Positions 47,023 through 58,088 of a stretch of 64,000 bases of DNA are shown here, piece after piece. Below the pieces are notes generated by a model. The model saw nothing but the letters and a program-made list of their open reading frames with translations, had not been told where the DNA came from and did no database searches. Each line of letters opens with the position of its first letter. Positions within the stretch are counted from its first letter, which is position 1. The position numbers and the translations under genes are program-made. Origin of the DNA: Arcuatula senhousia (lineage: Eukaryota > Mollusca > Bivalvia > Mytilida > Mytilidae); the NCBI GenBank assembly GCA_963971305.1, contig OZ020306.1, forward strand, positions 68,173,022-68,237,021, given 5' to 3'.

Positions 47023-50000
47023 TTCTACTGATGAGAGGTTACTCCTTGAAATATCGATATATAGCATATCCAAATTAACCGTTCATACCTGCGTTTTGGT
47101 ATTTGTAATTTTGAAACCACTGGGCGATAACCGCTGCTGGTGGACCAGAGGTCCCCGAGGGTAATCACAAGCCTGGTAGTCAGACTTGTCTGACACGAAT
47201 TACCATAAAATTTCTTATATATTGTCGCTGAAATTTCCGATTGTTAAATTCAAAATTGATTAAAACACCAGGTTTCTTTCCTTGTAATGCACATGGTCGA
47301 TATCATTGGTGCTGGATTTGGCTTCCTTGTTCGAACGTTTTGGTTTTGAGTACTTTTCGTTTTCAACTGTTTTGGATTTTGATCTTCCAATGTTTTGGTT
47401 TAAATGCTACTGATGAGAGGTTACTCCTTGAAATATCGATATATAGCATATCCAAATTAACCGTTCATACCTGCGTTTTGGTATTTGTAATTTTGAAACC
47501 ACTGGGCGATAACCGCTGCTGGTGGACCAGAGGTCCCCGAGGGTAATCACAAGCCTGGTAGTCAGACTTGTCTGACACGAATTACCATAAAATTTCTTAT
47601 ATATCGTCGCTGAAATTTCCGATTGTTAAATTAAAAATTGATTAAAACACCATGTTTCTTTCCTTGTAATGTACATGGTCGATATCCTTGGTGCTGGATT
47701 TGGCTTCCTTGTTCGAACGTTTTGGTTTTGAGTACTTTTCGTTTTCAACTGTTTTGGATTTTGACCTTCCAATGTTTTGGTTTAAATGCTACTGATGAGA
47801 GGTTACTCCTTGAAATATCGATATATAGCATATCCAAATTAACCGTTTATACCCGCGTTTTGGTATTTGTAATTTTGAAACAACTGGGCGATAACCGCTG
47901 CTGGTGGACCAGAGGTCCCCGAGGGTAATCACAAGCCTGGTAGTCAGACTTGTCTGACACGAATTACCATAAAATTTCTTATATATTGTCGCTGAAATTT
48001 CCGATTGTTGAATTCAAAATTGATTAAAACACCAGGTTTCTTTCCTTGTAATGCACATGGTCGATATCATTGGTGCTGGATTTGGCTTCCTTGCTCGAAC
48101 GTTTTGGTTTTGAGTACTTTTCGTTTTCAACTGTTTTGGATTTTGATCTTCCAATGTTTTGGTTTAAATGCTACTGATGAGAGGTTACTCCTTGAAATAT
48201 CGATATATAGCATATCCAAATTAACCGTTCATACCTGCGTTTTGGTATTTGTAATTTTGAAACCACTGGGCGATAACCGCTGCTGGTGGACCAGAGGTCC
48301 CCGAGGGTAATCACAAGCCTGGTAGTCAGACTTGTCTGACACGAATTACCATAAAATTTCTTATATATCGTCGCTGAAATTTCCGATTGTTAAATTCAAA
48401 ATTGATTAAAACACCATGTTTCTTTCCTTGTAATGCACATGGTCAATATCCTTGGTGCTGGATTTGGCTTCCTTGTTCGAACGTTTTGGTTTTGAGTACT
48501 TTTCGTTTTCAACTGTTTTGGATTTTGACCTTCCAATGTTTTGGTTTAAATGCTACTGATGAGAGGTTACTCCTTGAAATATCGATATATAGCATATCCA
48601 AATTAACCGTTTATACCCGCGTTTTGGTATTTGTAATTTTGAAACCACTGGGCGATAACCGCTGCTGGTGGACCAGAGGTCCTCGAGGGTAATCACAAGC
48701 CTGGTAGTCAGACTTGTCTGACACGAATTACCATAAAATTTCTTATATATTGTCGCTGAAATTTCCGATTGTTAAATTCAAAATTGATTAAAACACCAGG
48801 TTTCTTTCCTTGTAATGCACATGGTCGATATCATTGGTGCTGGATTTGGCTTCCTTGTTCGAACGTTTTGGTTTTGAGTACTTTTCGTTTTCAACTGTTT
48901 TGGATTTTGACCTTCCAATGTTTTGGTTTAAATGCTACTGATGAGAGGTTACTCCTTGAAATATCGATATATAGCATATCCAAATTAACCGTTCATACCT
49001 GCGTTTTGGTATTTGTAATTTTGAAACCACTGGGCGATAACCGCTGCTGGTGGACCAGAGGTCCCCGAGGGTAATCACAAGCCTGGTAGTCAGACTTGTC
49101 TGACACGAATTACCATAAAATTTCTTATATATCGTCGCTGAAATTTCCGATTGTTAAATTCAAAATTGATTAAAACACCAGGTTTCTTTCCTTGTAATGC
49201 ACATGGTCGATATCCTTGGTGCTGGATTTGGCTTCCTTGTTCGAACGTTTTGGTTTTGAGTACTTTTCGTTTTCAACTGTTTTGGATTTTGACCTTCCAA
49301 TGTTTTGGTTTAAATGCTACTGATGAGAGGTTACTCCTTGAAATATCGATATATAGCATATCCAAATTAACCGTTTATACCCGCGTTTTGGTATTTGTAA
49401 TTTTGAAACCACTGGGCGATAACCGCTGCTGGTGGACCAGAGGTCCCCGAGGGTAATCACAAGTCTGGTAGTCAGACTTGTCTGACACGAATTACCATAA
49501 AATTTCTTATATATTGTCGCTGAAATTTCCGATTGTTAAATTCAAAATTGATTAAAACACCAGGTTTCTTTCCTTGTAATGCACATGGTCGATATCATTG
49601 GTGCTGGATTTGGCTTCCTTGTTCGAACGTTTTGGTTTTGAGTACTTTTCGTTTTCAACTGTTTTGGATTTTGACCTTCCAATGTTTTGGTTTAAATGCT
49701 ACTGATGAGAGGTTACTCCTTGAAATATCGATATATAGCATATCCAAATTAACCGTTCATACCTGCGTTTTGGTATTTGTAATTTTGAAACCACTGGGCG
49801 ATAACCGCTGCTGGTGGACCAGAGGTCCCCGAGGGTAATCACAAGCCTGGTAGTCAGACTTGTCTGACACGAATTACCATAAAATTTCTTATATATCGTC
49901 GCTGAAATTTCCGATTGTTAAATTCAAAATTGATTAAAACACCAGGTTTCTTTCCTTGTAATGCACATGGTCGATATCCTTGGTGCTGGATTTGGCTTCC

Positions 50001-50165
50001 TTGTTCGAACGTTTTGGTTTTGAGTACTTTTCGTTTTCAACTGTTTTGGATTTTGACCTTCCAATGTTTTGGTTTAAATGCTACTGATGAGAGGTTACTC
50101 CTTGAAATATCGATATATAGCATATCCAAATTAACAGTTTATACCCGCGTTTTGGTATTTGTAAT
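47023..50165. repeat. satellite of 382-bp units, dimeric higher-order (764 bp), about 8.2 copies
   Basis: Units recur at 382 bp (for example AAATTGATTAAAACACCA near 47254, 47637, 48018, 48400, 48782, 49164, 49546 and 49928). Alternate units share diagnostic variants: odd ones have ATCATTGGTGC with CATACCTGCG, even ones ATCCTTGGTGC with TATACCCGCG. The true repeat is therefore a 764-bp dimer. Each unit has a 101-codon open frame, but 382 is not a multiple of three and no motif is present, so I do not call it a gene. Pieces such as CTACTGATGAGAGG resemble the CTCATCAGAGGCGCT line of the GACGCGCG-type repeat. Confidence 0.95.
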
Positions 50166-50224
50166 AATGAATTGAAATGTCGTAATAGTTGGTGTTCATA
50201 TATATTTAAAGGACCAATTTTATG

Positions 50225-50312
50225 TAGTCCTCAGTAGTCGTGGGGTAAGATTGAAGTCTAGTACGACAAGGAATGATAGTTCAAACCCCTCTCAGGACAG
50301 GGATTTTTTCGA
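50225..50312 (+). mobile_element. tRNA-like/SINE-like fragment
   Basis: AGTCGTGGGGTAAGATTGA resembles a box A, and TAGTTCAAACCCCTC, 44 bases later, resembles a box B. The ends (TCCTCAG and CTCAGGAC) give a weak acceptor-like pairing. There is no clear 3' A-tail. A degenerate tRNA-derived sequence is the best reading. Confidence 0.4.
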
Positions 50313-50553
50313 GACGATTTGAATTGAAAATGCATAAGCAAAATGTCTCACAAATGAAAAACTTCAATATGATAAATAAATCTACCTTTCATCAAAATTT
50401 AACAACAAGTACGCATGAACTAAGTTGACCTGTAGAAAAACAGGCCGTGTAAGTTCTAAAAATAAACGAGGCCGGTAACACCCGTTAAAGTACTGAAATT
50501 GAATAGCTCTGTGGGGGGGGGGGTAAAGTCGTACAACGGAAGGTTATTTAGGG

Positions 50554-50730
50554 ATAATGTAAATTTCTATACGGTTAATAGATCATTCCAGATCTTGAGA
50601 TGTGTATGAATTTCAAGTTCTATTTCATCTGCGCAATGTTTCAGAAGTAACGTGGTATAGATATATAAGATATGTTTTTGGCGGTAATTAAGCTATCGAA
50701 GTTTCCACACTAAACCAGTTCGACAAGTTT
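50554..50730 (+). repeat. Ngaro split direct repeat A1
   Basis: 177 bp from ATAATGTAAATTTCTATACG to CCAGTTCGACAAGTTT, matching A2 (57912-58088) base for base as far as I can read. Its first bases (ATAAT) overlap the last bases of B2 (ACATAAT), the short shared core expected at the recombination point. Confidence 0.95.
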
Positions 50731-50740
50731 GTATAGCGTC

Positions 50741-51538
50741 ATGAGTGAAAGAGAATCTTCAGGCGAAAACGAAGAGTCGAGTAGACCGCAAGTTAATACA
50801 CCAACTTTTCAACCTGAAGACGCCGTAGCATTATTCTCCAGTAAATTGGAAAAAAAAAACTTTTTTTAGACAGGCAAAAAAAGGGATATATTCCGAGAAA
50901 TAGAAAATCGTATGAAACCGTCAGCGCCAGAAGTGCCAAGTAAGTCTACACCCAAGTTCCGATTTGAAGCTAATCAAAAGCAGTACGACGTTAACACTGA
51001 AATTTTATCTAGCATTACGAACGCAATTGAGTATATCAAACGTGGGTCAACCTCTAGTGCTATTAAACATCTTGACAGCGCATCCGAAAATTTGAATAAA
51101 AGAAATAAGATTCTCCGCATTGCCGATAAGTACGGGTGGGATACCGTAGAAGAGTACATCGATGACCCTATAACCGACGGCACGGACGACGCTGCAAAGT
51201 TGAGGCAGGCAGAATACCGAGCAAAACAGAAAACAAAATTTAAAAGCAGAGCGACTGTCGAGCCTTATCCTAAAAATGTCGACAAGCAGCAAGAGCACCT
51301 TTTTCGAGAGTCTGGCACATCATCTAGAGGCCAAATACTTAAATCAGGAGGATTACCAGCAAACGGATCAGCTAGAGCGTACACACCTGCGGAGTATTAC
51401 GGGACCAATCAACAGAAGTCAGGTGAAACGAGATGTTACTACTGCAACGAAGCCGGTCATTGGGCCTATTCTTGTCCAAGAAAGTCTCGTCCCCACAGTT
51501 CAGGACCCACCTATGCAGTTGGTGCACCAGGAAAATGA
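50741..51538 (+). pseudogene. Ngaro Gag-like protein with CCHC zinc knuckle, one premature stop
   Basis: ATG at 50741 starts 42 codons (MSERESSGENEESS and on) ending at TAG 50867-50869, beside an A9 and a T7 run. The same frame resumes at once and runs to 51538, including the 208-codon frame from ATG 50912. It holds a helical region (NAIEYIKRGSTSSAIKHLDS), a KYGWDTVEEYIDDP block typical of DIRS-order Gags, and a CYYCNEAGHWAYSC knuckle (C-x2-C-x4-H-x4-C) at 51434-51475. Its role is nucleocapsid-like packaging of the element RNA. The stop may be a mutation or a homopolymer error. Confidence 0.85.
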
Positions 51539-51601
51539 ATCAGTTAAGTACAATCTATCATTTAATATTTGGAATCCTGATAAAAAAAAATTACAGATAG
51601 G

Positions 51602-52160
51602 AGTAGTACATTTACAGTCGGAAGTTTAAGAAAAAAATTACATTTTTGGAAAAATGTTTTGTTTGCTAACGATTTTGTGCTGAATGTTTTAGAATTTGGG
51701 TATTTAATTCCGTTCTTTTCTCCCCCACCTTTTGCAAGATTGAAAAACAATTCTTCCGCGCTTAATCATTCATCATTTGTTGTATCCGCCATTGAAAAAT
51801 TATTAGATTTACAGGTAATAAATGAATGCATAGGATACGTGCCTTGGGTTGTTAATCCTTTAACCGTGTCTGTTAATGCTAACGGCAAAGAAAGACTGAT
51901 TCTAGATTTGCGTCATGTAAATAAATATGTTGAGAAAAGAAAGTTTAAATTCGAATCTATACCCGAGGCTACACAATATATCTCAGGGCAAGGTTTTATG
52001 GTGAAATTTTACCTTAGATCAGGGTATCATCACGTGACTATACACCCAGATCATCAAAAATACCTTGGTTTTTCTTGGTCTTTTGACGGTCGTCCTAGAT
52101 ACTTTGTCTTCCGTTGTTTACCTTTCGGTTTATCCGTTGCTGGACACGTTTTTTCCTAAA
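51602..52160 (+). pseudogene. Ngaro Pol, RT N-terminal half, frame 1
   Basis: Open from about 51584 to the TAA at 52157-52159. It shows GSLRKKLHFWKNVLFANDF, then VNPLTVSVNANGKERLILDL, RHVNKY, then KFYLRSGYHHVTIHPDHQKY and RYFVFRCLPFGLSVA. These are the DIRS-order RT motifs up to the PFGL motif. At 52010-52012 the motif-A aspartate is replaced by tyrosine (GAC-type codon to TAC). The expected Gag-overlapping start lies in another frame, so there is a frame change near the A9 run at 51582-51590. Confidence 0.85.
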
Positions 52161-52372
52161 GTGCTTAGACCGTTAGTTAAGCATTGGCGATCTCATGCCT
52201 ATCGTATGGTAGTCTACTTAGATGACGGATGGGGTTTCGCGGAGTCTTTCGATCAATGTTTATGCCTTTCCAAGGATGTCAAGAAAGATTTGGTATCCGC
52301 AGGTTTTTATATAAATGACGAGAAAAGCATCTGGGAACCTACACAGAAATTAACGTGGTTAGGTTTTGTCTG
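52130..52372 (+). pseudogene. Ngaro Pol, RT catalytic segment, frame 2
   Basis: After a frame change at the T6 run near 52150, the frame reads LDTFFPKVLRPLVKHWRSHA, then MVVYLDDGWGFA, then GFYINDEKSIWEPTQKLTWL. YLDD at 52215-52226 is the RT catalytic box. Near 52365 the protein moves back to the first frame (LGTNNLLLQIP), a second indel. Confidence 0.85.
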
Positions 52373-53557
52373 GGTACAAATAATTTATTGCTTCAAATTC
52401 CAGAAGAGAAATTACTTAATTTTAAAGCAGACGTATTAAATTTACATTCGAATATAAACTCCTTAACTGCTAGAAATTTGTCTAAAGTTACAGGAAAAAT
52501 CATTTCTTTTATCCCTAGTTTGGGTAATATTTGTAGAATTAGGACACGTAATTTACTTATGATTATTGCAACAAGCGACACATGGGATAGTTATATTACG
52601 CTCACAGACCCAGCCCTTGTCGAGTTAGATTTTTGGTTTTACAATTGCCAATTTTTACCGTCTCGAAAGTTGATTATATCAGATCGTATGCCTGAGAGAA
52701 TAGTATTTACTGACGCAAGCGGGTATGCATGCGCCGGATTTACAGTCGAGACAAATTCAAAAGTTGTTCACAAAATGTGGTCAGTTTCTGAAAAAGCTAC
52801 GAGCTCAACCTACAGAGAATTGTTAGCAGTCTTGTTCACGCTACAGTCTTTATATTTAGATTTGGCAAACAGGGTTGTTAAATTATATACAGATAACCAA
52901 AACGTTGTCAGAATTATTCAGGCTGGAAGCATGAAAACGGAACTGCATAATTTAGCTACCAATATTTTTAATTTATGTATAGCTTATACCATTACTTTAG
53001 AAGTCGAATGGGTCCCCAGAAATCAAAATATCATGGCTGACATGTACAGTAAAATGTTTGATTTTGACGATTGGTCCGTTCGTAATTTATATTTTGCTTA
53101 TTTTCAAAACCGTTGGGGTCGGTTTGATTGCGATCTGTTCGCTGATTTTAACAATCATAAGTGTGAAGTTTTCTTTTCACCTTATTGGTGTCCAGGCACG
53201 AGCGGTGTTGATGCGTTTAGTTTTGATTGGTCACTTTATCATTGTTGGATCGTTCCGCCTGTCAAGCTCATAAAAAAAAACATTTATCATTTACAGTTAT
53301 GTAAAGGTCAAGGTGTCCTTATTGTACCAAAGTGGACATCTGCAGCGTTTTGGCCCGTTTTGTGGTGTCCTGAGAGAAATCAATTTAAGCATTTTGTTCA
53401 AGATCACATCGAATATGTTAGGCCATACAAATTTTTCGAAGCAGGTTCAGATAAAAACAGTATTTTTGCTGCAGATCACCTCACATTTAATGTTTTAGCG
53501 TTGAGGGTCGATTTTCGTCTACGATTGTTTTTAAAAGCTTCTTTAGGTAAGTTTTAA
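52373..53557 (+). pseudogene. Ngaro Pol, RT end and RNase H, frame 3
   Basis: Continuous to TAA 53555-53557. After the RT thumb (NLSKVTGKIISFIPSLGNI) it gives an RNase H: FTDASGYACAG (first Asp), STYRELLAVLFTLQSL (Glu), KLYTDNQNVVRII (Asp) and NIMADMYSK (last Asp). All four acidic residues are present. The tail (WTSAAFWPVLW) is typical of DIRS-order polyproteins. A strong splice-donor sequence (TTAG|GTAAGT) overlaps the last codons at 53543-53552. Confidence 0.88.
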
Positions 53558-53629
53558 TCAAAGCATATGGATTTATAAACGTTTAAAATAATAATAATAA
53601 AAAATTTTATTAGGGTATTTTCGATATCA

Positions 53630-56600
53630 GCTCAGCGTTGATTTAATTTTACGCGGGCTTCATATTTATAATAAAATATTATTATTTCATTTTACTCAGA
53701 GTGTTGAGCTTAATTTTCGAATGTTTACACTGTAAAAACTAAGTGTTTAATACATAAACACCTTTTTGCAACAGATAATAAACACTAAAATGTGTTTAAA
53801 TATTAAACACTTATAAACACTAGTATTTGGATTTTAAATACTTGACATGTTTATAAATTAAACACTTTTTAAACACACCTGTTTATCCTATAAACATGCA
53901 TGTTTAACTCTTAAACATGTTATGGTGTTTATATTAAAAACACCATAAAGTGTTTATAGCGATGCAACAGATAATAAACACTTAAACATGTTTATTATTT
54001 TGAATTTTAAACACTCAAACACGTTTATTATTTTAATAATAAACATGTGTGTTTAAACGTAAACCTGTTATTTGAACATACAATGTATTTGACTCGCTTT
54101 AAAAAATGAAATACATGTAAAAGGAATAATTTACATGTATGTGTAAAAGGAATAACTTTCTTGTGGCATTCCGATTTTTTTTTCACATTAAATGGATAAT
54201 AAAGAAATACAGAAGAAGATTTGAAAATTATATTTGTTTGTTTTTATTATGATATATTAAAACACAAATAACACAATTTCACATAAAGTCAAATTTTTTT
54301 CCCAGTTTAATATCCTCAGTGTAGTAAGCACTAGTTCAAATGTCATATTGCAGCCATTATTTCAGTAGGTCCATCTTTTTATTACTTTCCAATTCTCATT
54401 CCACAAATAAAAGAAAGTTTTCCGGGGGTTTCCTTCACAAAGAAATACATGAAATGTTTTATTTTTATGTGTTTACAAAGTCTTTGTCTCGTTTTCAAAT
54501 TCTGTCAAATCAGTCTCAGCATGGAAGTATTAAATTGACATACTGTCATGGTTTCAGTAACATCAAAATAAGATGAAGAGGTTCATTTTAGATACAACAT
54601 GTACATATAAATTCTGTATTTGTATTATGTGCTTTCCATCCCAGTTCTTCAATACAAAGAGCCTGAAAAGTAAACATAACATTTGTAATCAATTTTAAAC
54701 TTAAGTGTTTAAAAGTTAAGCATTGGTGTTTAAATTTTACCCTAAACAAGCAACTATTTTTACATAGAAAACGTTAAACAGTCAATAATTAATATTATAT
54801 ACCAGGAGTAAATTTGTTCATTGTGTCATATATACTCACAAATGCAATGAAGTTTCATGGAAGTCTCTCGAAACGTTTTTACTGTTACAGAATAATGTTT
54901 GTACTCTATTTATGTTTGTTTTTTTTTGTTTTTTTGTTTTTTTTCATTGAAAGGTTTCATATTTCTCGTTCTTACACTCAATATAAATTATACTCATGTA
55001 CAGTTTCTCATTGTTAAATTAAGAACATACCATATGTGATCATCTCACTGTTATATTCCTCCCTGTCTGATATTTCATAACAAATATTCAAAATTAAAGC
55101 GCGTGAAAAACAATATCCTCACGTGATGTGATGACGATTTCCGGTGGTATGAATTAAACGCTAGTGTTTAATATAAGTGTTTATTTTTCATAGGATTTTC
55201 ATAGCTTTATTAAACATTAGTGTTTAAAATGATTGGCGATCATCTAGAAAATGAACGTTCAATCGCTTTTTACTCCGTTTGTTTTAACATTTTCTATTTA
55301 AAAAGTCTATTAATTGTCTATTAAATTGATGCCACAAACACAACACCAGATTTGAACAAAAATGCTAACATTAAAAATCATGTTTCAATATTTTTTTCTT
55401 AAAAGCCTTCTTTTCATTTCTGTTGATATTCTTTTACATAAAATTGTGTATTTTAAAATTAGAAATAAATTCAACGTATTTAAATCAAAATTTAACTTAC
55501 TTTTAACTTAATTGGTAAAATCATGCCTTTTAAACATGGGTGTTTAAGCATTTCTGTCTAAACATTGGTGTTTAATTTTTTGTCGTTTTAAACATTTGAT
55601 GTTTAAAATTTAAACGGAGATGTTTATTTTATAAACATTGGTGTTAAAATATCAAACGCACATGTTTAAGAATTCAACACTCGTTAAACATGTTAAGCGT
55701 TGGCAGTTTTTACAGTGTATATATGCGTAAGTCCCGTTTGGGCTTCATATTTACAATAAAATATTATTATTTCATTTTACTCAGTGTGTTGAGCTTAGTT
55801 TTCGAATGTTTATATGTGTGTAAGTCCCGTTTGGGCTTCATATTTGTAATAAATCAGTATTATTTCATGTTACTTAGTGTGTTGAGCCTAGTTTGCGAAT
55901 GTTTATATATGCGTAAGTCCCGTTTGGGCTTCATATTTGTAATAAATCAGTATTATTTCATATTACTCAGTGTGTTGAGCCTAGTTTGAGAATGTTTATA
56001 TATGCGTAAGTCCCGTTTGGGCTTCATATTTATAATGAAATATTATTATTTCATATTACTCAGTGTGTTGAGCCTAGTTTGCGAATGTTTATATATGTGT
56101 AAGTCTCGTTTGGGCTTCATATTTGTAATGATTCAGTATTATTTCATATTACTCAGTGTGCTGAGCTTAATTTGTGAATGTTTATATATGTGTTAGTCCC
56201 GTTTGGGCTTCATATTTGCAATAATTCAGTATTATTTGATATTACTCAGTGTGTTGAGTTTAATTGGCGCATGTCTAAATATGCGTAAGTCCCGTTTGGG
56301 CTTCATATTTGTAATGATCCAGTATTATTTCAGTTTACTCAATGTGTTGAGTCTAATTTGTGATGTTTATATATGTGTAAGTCACGTTTGGGCTTTATAT
56401 TCGTAATGAATCAGTATTATTTCATTTTATTCGGCGTGTTGAGTCTAATTTGTGATGTTTATATATGTGTAAGTCCCATTTGGGCTTTATATTCGTAATG
56501 AATCAATATTATTTCATTTTACCCAGTGTGTCGAGCCCAATTTGTGAATTTTTATATACGTTTAAGTTCCGTTTTTGGGCTTCATATTTTTAATAAATCA

Positions 56601-56740
56601 GAAATTTATTTCATACTACTTAGTGCGTTGAGCTCAATTTGTAAATTTATATATATTTATATGTTCAAGTCTCGTTTTTGGGCCTCATATCCGTAATAAA
56701 TTAGTATTGTTTAAAATTTGCGAATTCTTTAATTAAATTT
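53630..56740 (+). repeat. 93-bp tandem array between RNase H and recombinase, interrupted
   Basis: After the nested element, units start (GTAAG of GTAAGTCCCGTTTGGGCTTC) at 55727, 55820, 55913, 56006 and 56099 and continue with decay to about 56740. A left unit precedes the insertion (53640-53727). About 11-12 copies. 93 is 31 codons, so open frames of 31-residue repeats run through units 55690-56406. They start at non-ATG codons or arbitrary ATGs and are not called as genes. The array sits where Ngaro elements have their inter-ORF region. Confidence 0.9.
53728..55717. mobile_element. nested 1990-bp TIR DNA element with TA duplication and GTTTAA-rich subterminal arrays
   Basis: Termini CACTGTAAAAACT (53728-53740) and AGTTTTTACAGTG (55705-55717) are exact inverted repeats, flanked by TA on both sides (53726-53727 and 55718-55719). 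Removing one TA and the element restores the 93-bp unit junction GTTTATATATGCG seen in other units, so this is a clean insertion. Both flanks (53740-54075 and 55480-55700) are packed with AAACACTT, TGTTTAA and AAACATGTTTAA motifs, mostly palindromic. No transposase ORF is seen. The TA duplication points to Tc1/mariner-type mobilisation, but CACTG ends occur in other classes too. Confidence 0.85.
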
Positions 56741-56762
56741 TTTATTTTGTTTATCGTTACAG

Positions 56763-57845
56763 TTGAGGTTTAATCATTCACACTGGAAGTCACTGAAGAC
56801 TTTGTCAACTCCTTTCTTAAGTCACATTGCCTCTCAAATGCCATCTATAGTTAAGGCCGGAAAAAGCGACAATACTATAAAGAAATATGACGGTTATTTT
56901 TCTAAATTTAAGCGTTGGTGTTTGAAATATGATTTACACTATTTATCAGCTTCTGTGACTACTATATCTTTATATTTATCTTTTGTGATCCAGTCAAACG
57001 TGTCTACGTCCGTATTGAATGCTAATTATTACAGTATTAAGTGGGAACATGATTTAAACTTGTTTGACGATGTTTTCAAAGACAATTTTTTAAAGCTCGT
57101 TTTGGAAGGAGGTCTCAGACTTTTAGCCCAACCTGTTAGAAAGAAATCTCCCATTACTGCAGACATTTTGAAGATGGTAGTTTTGAAATATGGTTTTTCC
57201 AGCGACATTAAAGATTTGCGCATTTGTTGTCTTATGTTATTAGGTTATTCCGGTTTCTTGAGATTTGATGAGCTTTCGCATATAAAAACTAATAATATAT
57301 CTTTTTTCGATACACACGTTGAAATCACAATAGAGAAAAGCAAAACGGATATTTATAGGCAAGGGAATGTAGTGATTATTTCAAGAACAGAAACACAAAA
57401 TTGTCCGGTTGTTATGTTACAAAGATATTTGGATGAAGCACATTTAGACATGAATTCCGATCAATACATTTTTAGAGCAGTTTCTTATTTTAAGTCTACA
57501 AATACAACAAAATTATGCAAACAAAATAAGCCCATATCATGCACAAGAGCTAGAGAAATTGTATTAGAAGCATTACAACAATTAGGTTTTGACAAAAAAC
57601 AGTTTGGTCTACACAGTCTAAGAAGTGGCGGTGCAACTGCTGCAGCAAGCAACTCCATCCCGGATAGGTTGTTAAAATCACACGGGAGGTGGAGATCAGA
57701 AAAGTCAAAAGATGGTTACATTCAAGAGTCAATAGGAAACAGATTATTAGTTTCAAAAAACTTAGGACTTAAATTTATATACACATTTCATATTTTACTG
57801 CATCTTTGTATTGTCGAGCTGTTTAGTGTGGAACTCATACCCTGA
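56763..57845 (+). CDS. Ngaro tyrosine recombinase (phage-integrase-like), open
   Basis: The frame is uninterrupted. The first in-frame ATG is at 56838 (MPSIVKAGKSDNTIKKYDGY), while the frame opens earlier, just after a splice-acceptor-like TTATCGTTACAG at 56762. N-terminal SAM-like domain (KSDNTIKKYDGYFSKFKRWC), then the catalytic domain: Arg in GYSGFLRFDELS (about residue 167 from 56763), HSLRSGGATAAA (His 284, Arg 287), HGRW (His 307, Trp 310) and the nucleophile in DGYIQES (Tyr 319). The R-H-R-H/W-Y set is complete. It would integrate the circular cDNA. Its last codons run into the B1 repeat. Confidence 0.92.
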   Translation: MRFNHSHWKSLKTLSTPFLSHIASQMPSIVKAGKSDNTIKKYDGYFSKFKRWCLKYDLHYLSASVTTISLYLSFVIQSNVSTSVLNANYYSIKWEHDLNLFDDVFKDNFLKLVLEGGLRLLAQPVRKKSPITADILKMVVLKYGFSSDIKDLRICCLMLLGYSGFLRFDELSHIKTNNISFFDTHVEITIEKSKTDIYRQGNVVIISRTETQNCPVVMLQRYLDEAHLDMNSDQYIFRAVSYFKSTNTTKLCKQNKPISCTRAREIVLEALQQLGFDKKQFGLHSLRSGGATAAASNSIPDRLLKSHGRWRSEKSKDGYIQESIGNRLLVSKNLGLKFIYTFHILLHLCIVELFSVELIP

Positions 57846-57916
57846 TTGGTGTTATAGTCTTTATTTAGCTTAGAAATATTTTATGTTCGGATAAGCGAAG
57901 CGAAGCAGAACATAAT
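57821..57916 (+). repeat. Ngaro split direct repeat B1
   Basis: 96 bp from GTTTAGTGTGGAACTCATAC to AGAACATAAT, matching B2 with two substitutions. It overlaps the end of the recombinase frame and the first bases of A2. Confidence 0.93.
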
Positions 57917-58088
57917 GTAAATTTCTATACGGTTAATAGATCATTCCAGATCTTGAGATGTGTATGAATTTCAAGTTCTATTTCATCTGCGCAATGTTTC
58001 AGAAGTAACGTGGTATAGATATATAAGATATGTTTTTGGCGGTAATTAAGCTATCGAAGTTTCCACACTAAACCAGTTCGACAAGTTT
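57912..58088 (+). repeat. Ngaro split direct repeat A2
   Basis: 177 bp identical to A1. The B1-A2 overlap (ACATAATGTAA) represents the joined ends of the circular form. Confidence 0.95.

Noticed and set aside
47023..50165. CRISPR-like regular repeats
   Set aside because: Units are long, contiguous and without spacers, in a eukaryotic context. The same holds for the 93-bp, 45-bp and 167-bp arrays.
47241..50175. Seven or eight near-identical 86-101-codon frames in a row, looking like a gene family
   Set aside because: They are the same stretch of a 382-bp satellite unit. The period is not a multiple of three, no domain or signal is present, and no ATG context or splice logic recurs outside the array.
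50974..51298. Minus-strand frames across Gag
   Set aside because: Shadows of the Gag frame, which has the CCHC knuckle and the DIRS-type Gag block.
55690..56406. 31-residue hydrophobic repeat protein
   Set aside because: It follows the 93-bp array. Frames are interrupted, start without a proper ATG context, and continue the repeat's own composition.
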